Positions 61,320 through 64,000 of a stretch of DNA of 64,000 nucleotides are shown here, in pieces. The position numbers and the translations under genes were made by a program. Where the stretch lies: contig NZ_CP136423.1 of the NCBI RefSeq assembly GCF_034356035.1, positions 3,286,001-3,350,000 on the forward strand, given 5' to 3'. Positions within the stretch are counted from its first letter, which is position 1, and each line of letters opens with the position of its first letter. The notes under the pieces were generated by a model. The model had not been told where the DNA came from. It did no database searches and was given only the letters and a program-made list of their open reading frames with translations. This DNA is from Blautia hydrogenotrophica DSM 10507. Lineage in GTDB: Bacteria > Bacillota > Clostridia > Lachnospirales > Lachnospiraceae.

Positions 61320-61883
61320 ATGAACAAAAAAGGAATCCTACAGCTAATCGAAGAAAACCCTATTATTCTTGGAATCAATAAAGAGTCCGATTTAAAGCTT
61401 GCCGCTAAAGCCGAATCGCAGGTTGTATTTACTCTGTTCGGAACTATCTCTAACATTGGCGATACCATTCATCATCTCAAAAAAATGAAGCAGCTTGTGT
61501 TTGTAAACATCGACATGGTGGATGGATTTTCTCCCAGAAACAGCGTCGTTGATTTTCTAAAAACTATGGAATTAGATGGCATCATCAGTTCAAAACCTAC
61601 CATTCTCCGTTACGCAAAAGAACAGGGGATCTTTACGATTCATCGTTTTTTCATTTTAGATTCAAGTTCCTGGAGAAGTATTGACCGCCAATTAGAAATC
61701 AGTCAGGCGGATATTATCAACATAGCTCCAGGCTGGACCAAGGTAATTCAATGGACCCATGAACGCTTCTCCACTCCTATTATTTCCTCCGGCCTCGTCT
61801 GCGACAAAGAAATTGTAATTGAAAATCTAAATGCCGGAGCAATAGCCATATGTACCACAAACCCTGATGTGTGGGAAATGTAA
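61320..61883 (+). CDS. glpP: Glycerol-3-phosphate-responsive antiterminator
   Basis: A 187-residue GlpP-family protein with a TIM-barrel-like fold: VFTLFGTISNI, NIDMVDGFSP, DGIISSKPTILRYAKEQG, IINIAPGW and TPIISSGLV all match the family. GlpP binds leader mRNA in response to glycerol 3-phosphate and prevents termination. It follows the flavoprotein gene by 28 bases; RBS AGGAAAGG. The leader hairpin at 59846-59886 is its likely target. Confidence 0.93.
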   Translation: MNKKGILQLIEENPIILGINKESDLKLAAKAESQVVFTLFGTISNIGDTIHHLKKMKQLVFVNIDMVDGFSPRNSVVDFLKTMELDGIISSKPTILRYAKEQGIFTIHRFFILDSSSWRSIDRQLEISQADIINIAPGWTKVIQWTHERFSTPIISSGLVCDKEIVIENLNAGAIAICTTNPDVWEM

Positions 61884-61891
61884 AAGTACAG

Positions 61892-61926
61892 AAAAAGATT
61901 GCAAAGATTTCTTTCGCAATCTTTTT
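61892..61926. terminator. Bidirectional terminator between glpP and the second ETF-alpha
   Basis: Stem AAAAAGATTGC/GCAATCTTTTT with a 13-base loop, flanked by A and T tracts suited to both convergent genes. Confidence 0.85.
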
Positions 61927-61932
61927 CTTTCA

Positions 61933-62868
61933 TTATCTTTTCCACTGTTTCAGATATTCAAATAGTTCAGGTAACACATTCTGATATTCATCAACAATCA
62001 TAGCATCGGATAACTCAGCGATCACCGCATCCGGATTCGAATTGACCGCTAATATATAGCGGCTCTGCTCTATCCCCGCCATAAATGCCGCAGCCCCTGA
62101 TATTCCAATAGCGACAGTCAGCTCAGGCGCGTAAATCTCTCCGGACACTCCAATAATTTCGCTGATATCCGCCCATCCCCTCATAGCTACCGGCCGAGAA
62201 ACCCCAAAAGAAAATCCACAACATTTTGCATATTCTCTGATTTTTACGATTTCTTCTTTTGTTTGAATTCCCATTCCTGCCGCGATCAAAATCGGCGACG
62301 CCTTCCGTTCTTTACGTTCTCCCAGAGTGATGCTATTCAGAAAATAGTCTGAAGGACCGCAAGGCTCCAGCTCAATAATCTTTGAAGGCTCTGGCTGCTT
62401 ATTCGCAAGATTTCCCACAGCAAATCTTTCGCTGATTACAAAGTTTAACGGCAGCCGGTAGTCCGCGCATACCATATTGTTGTATACCATTTTTTGACAA
62501 AAAACACTTTCTCCGTCCATCCATAGTTTCGTAACCGCTACAGCGCATGGTACCTCCAATAGCCTCGCCAGACCGACCGCGAGTTCTCCAGATTGCTCCC
62601 CATCTGCCACAACTGCTGCTGTAGATTTTGTTTCTTTCATCAACTCATGTAAGGACCTCGCTATAACTTCTGTCCCAGAAGAGTCCGACGGTAAAATGTA
62701 GATCTTTCCGCCCAGTACTGCTAAGTTCAAATGCTCAAGTTCTTTTTCTTCACCATAAATGCAGGAGTCAACCGTACAGCCCAGCTTAGCACTCAACGCC
62801 TGCTTTTTCTTTCGGGCCATCTCAAGTATTTGATTATGAATTCCATGTATAATGAATAGTATTTTCAT
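61933..62868 (-). CDS. Divergent electron-transfer flavoprotein alpha subunit-like protein
   Basis: A 311-residue ETF-alpha relative. The FAD-domain plan is kept (VSRPVAMRGWADISEII, then AIGISGAAAFMAGI) but the usual GQTGK is GVSGE and QHMVGM is AAFMAGI, so FAD binding may differ. The N-terminal domain is also unusual, with an extra Lys-rich helix. Start ATG at 62868 overlaps the beta-subunit stop by 4 bases. Gene order flavoprotein-etfB-etfA is that of GlcD/ETF dehydrogenases. Confidence 0.85.
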   Translation of the reverse strand: MKILFIIHGIHNQILEMARKKKQALSAKLGCTVDSCIYGEEKELEHLNLAVLGGKIYILPSDSSGTEVIARSLHELMKETKSTAAVVADGEQSGELAVGLARLLEVPCAVAVTKLWMDGESVFCQKMVYNNMVCADYRLPLNFVISERFAVGNLANKQPEPSKIIELEPCGPSDYFLNSITLGERKERKASPILIAAGMGIQTKEEIVKIREYAKCCGFSFGVSRPVAMRGWADISEIIGVSGEIYAPELTVAIGISGAAAFMAGIEQSRYILAVNSNPDAVIAELSDAMIVDEYQNVLPELFEYLKQWKR

Positions 62869-63656
62869 ATTTGCTCCAACACTTTCTGCAATCCATTCCG
62901 CAACACATCCTGTACCGCTTCTTTTCCTGTTTTCCAGGTTTGATAACACCGGCGTTTTGCTTTTATCGGAGTTATCTTTTCCGGTTTCGCCATCTGCCTA
63001 GAATCCGGATATACCAGGCTTATATTATCACTTTCTGTCTTCGATACCTTCATCCGTTCACGTAAAGTAGCAATCCTTAATTTACTGATTACCGCATTCC
63101 CCACACATAATACACACGGAAGTTTTATGGTCTGCTTCTTTATGCTTCCTCCCTCTGACACAAGAATTGTCACAGACTTCTCATCCATTTCCATAAGATC
63201 GATAACCGGACCAACAGAAGGACAGTTTAGTTTTTCAGATACCAACTGAGCCATGACGCCATGATTTCCAGCAGGTGCTTCTCTTCCCAGCAATATACAA
63301 TCCTGCGGATGCTCTTTCACATAACATGCCAGCGTTTCCGCCACCAGTTCTGGAAAAAATTGAATCTCTTCTTGTTCAGCGTCCGCCCTTACCGTATGAA
63401 GAAACCCCAATGCTCTCAATCCTTTTAAAGTGAGCTCTGTCTGTTTTCCTCCAACAGTAAATGCAGATAATTCAACAACGCCTTCTTTTATTTTGTCACG
63501 AAGACGCAGCACTAACTCTAACGCACTTTCATCATAGCAATTTATAATATTAGGAAGGAAATGGGTGTCTATCCCCATTTCCTCCGTTACGATAATGTCT
63601 TCCTTTTTTAGCAGTTCAAGATCAGGACAAAGCTTAAACGAAACTAACAATCTCAT
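62865..63656 (-). CDS. Divergent electron-transfer flavoprotein beta subunit-like protein
   Basis: A 263-residue ETF-beta relative: MRLLVSFKLCPDLE, INCYDESALELVLRLRD, GREAPAGNHGVMAQLVSEKL and a basic C-terminal region. The canonical IDGDTAQVGP loop reads PAGNHGVMAQL, so nucleotide binding (AMP or FAD in other ETFs) may be altered. The start overlaps the flavoprotein stop by 4 bases. Clearly different from the other etfB in the window. Confidence 0.85.
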   Translation of the reverse strand: MRLLVSFKLCPDLELLKKEDIIVTEEMGIDTHFLPNIINCYDESALELVLRLRDKIKEGVVELSAFTVGGKQTELTLKGLRALGFLHTVRADAEQEEIQFFPELVAETLACYVKEHPQDCILLGREAPAGNHGVMAQLVSEKLNCPSVGPVIDLMEMDEKSVTILVSEGGSIKKQTIKLPCVLCVGNAVISKLRIATLRERMKVSKTESDNISLVYPDSRQMAKPEKITPIKAKRRCYQTWKTGKEAVQDVLRNGLQKVLEQI

Positions 63657-64000
63657 AATTTTTCCCCTTTATAAGGTAAGATTGTTCCCATGTTCATAAT
63701 ACCGTTCGGATCAAACGCTTCCTTCAGCTTTTTCACCATATAAAGCGCAGAGCCATGTTCTTTGTCTATCCAGTGTGTGCGGTGTTTTCCTACCCCATGG
63801 TGGTGACACATGGAACCGCCTGCCTTGATAGTCTCTTCACAGATAATCTTCTTAATCGGCAGGTGATATTTTGTAATTTCATTCTCCGGCGTACAGTCCA
63901 CTACATTGTACCAATATACAAAATAGAGATTGATTCCATTTGGATAGCAATGGGATGCATGCGCTCCAAATATAGTGATATCTGGGATTTCTTCCATGAT
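63653..64000 (-). CDS. FAD-linked oxidase C-terminal part (GlcD/AGPS type), runs off the window
   Basis: The last ~115 codons of a flavoprotein cut by the window edge; the true start lies beyond 64000. Motif GGSMCHHHGVGKHR resembles the His-rich active site of alkyl-DHAP synthase and related FAD oxidases, and the tail AFDPNGIMNMGTILPY is typical of the C-terminal domain. It is coupled to the divergent ETF pair, probably as their dehydrogenase partner. Confidence 0.88.
   Translation of the reverse strand: MMEEIPDITIFGAHASHCYPNGINLYFVYWYNVVDCTPENEITKYHLPIKKIICEETIKAGGSMCHHHGVGKHRTHWIDKEHGSALYMVKKLKEAFDPNGIMNMGTILPYKGEKL

Overview
The window looks like a chromosomal segment of an acetogenic gut Firmicute of the Lachnospiraceae type (Blautia-like, inferred). 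The reasons are Wood-Ljungdahl carbon-fixation genes at the left end, strong AGGAGG ribosome sites, GC near the middle of the range, BspA-type leucine-rich surface proteins, several ETF/flavin dehydrogenase sets and a butyrate-kinase homologue. Nearly all genes lie on the minus strand. I see no rRNA, tRNA, CRISPR array, prophage or intact transposase.

Layout. 0-6.3 kb: acetyl-CoA synthase (acsB), carbon monoxide dehydrogenase (cooS), then a DUF3786 protein and a LysR regulator. 6.4-14.2 kb: a surface-protein array, made of one secreted beta-helix protein split by a frameshift in a T7 run, two paralogous LRR/Fn3 proteins, and the deletion scar of a third. 14.2-15.2 kb: an MNT/HEPN pair whose HEPN gene is broken. 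15.3-22.3 kb: a two-component system, MBL hydrolase, butyrate-kinase homologue and FtsX-type ABC exporter. 22.3-29 kb: an HD protein, a C-N hydrolase, a second two-component system, and a frameshifted aldo/keto reductase under a MerR-type promoter. 28.6-43.9 kb: a sugar-acid catabolic island with an ABC importer, FGGY and KDG kinases, 6-phosphogluconate dehydrogenase, KDPG aldolase, a LarA-type racemase/epimerase, cyclase- and amidohydrolase-family hydrolases, and GntR and IclR regulators; one permease is cut by an amber codon. 44-53.5 kb: a CDP-alcohol transferase/PLD fusion, flavodoxin, TetR, GNAT, TspO, an alpha/beta hydrolase, a third two-component system and an OGG glycosylase. 53.8-55.7 kb: MarR and a MATE exporter, then a group II intron relic. 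56.2-64 kb: a BCCT transporter with ETF-beta/alpha, a divergent GlcD-type flavoprotein and GlpP antiterminator, then a second, unusual ETF pair with an incomplete GlcD/AGPS-type flavoprotein.

The most unusual pattern is a dispersed intergenic repeat (at least nine copies, one tandem triplet). It has a conserved GGAGCGTTT-like motif followed by an inverted repeat whose arm sequence changes from copy to copy while staying complementary within each copy. Several copies lie directly against Rho-independent terminators of minus-strand genes. A second clear regulatory reading is in the GlpP operon: a near-consensus promoter, a 15-bp terminator hairpin and then the flavoprotein start, a layout expected for antitermination by the GlpP encoded in that same operon.
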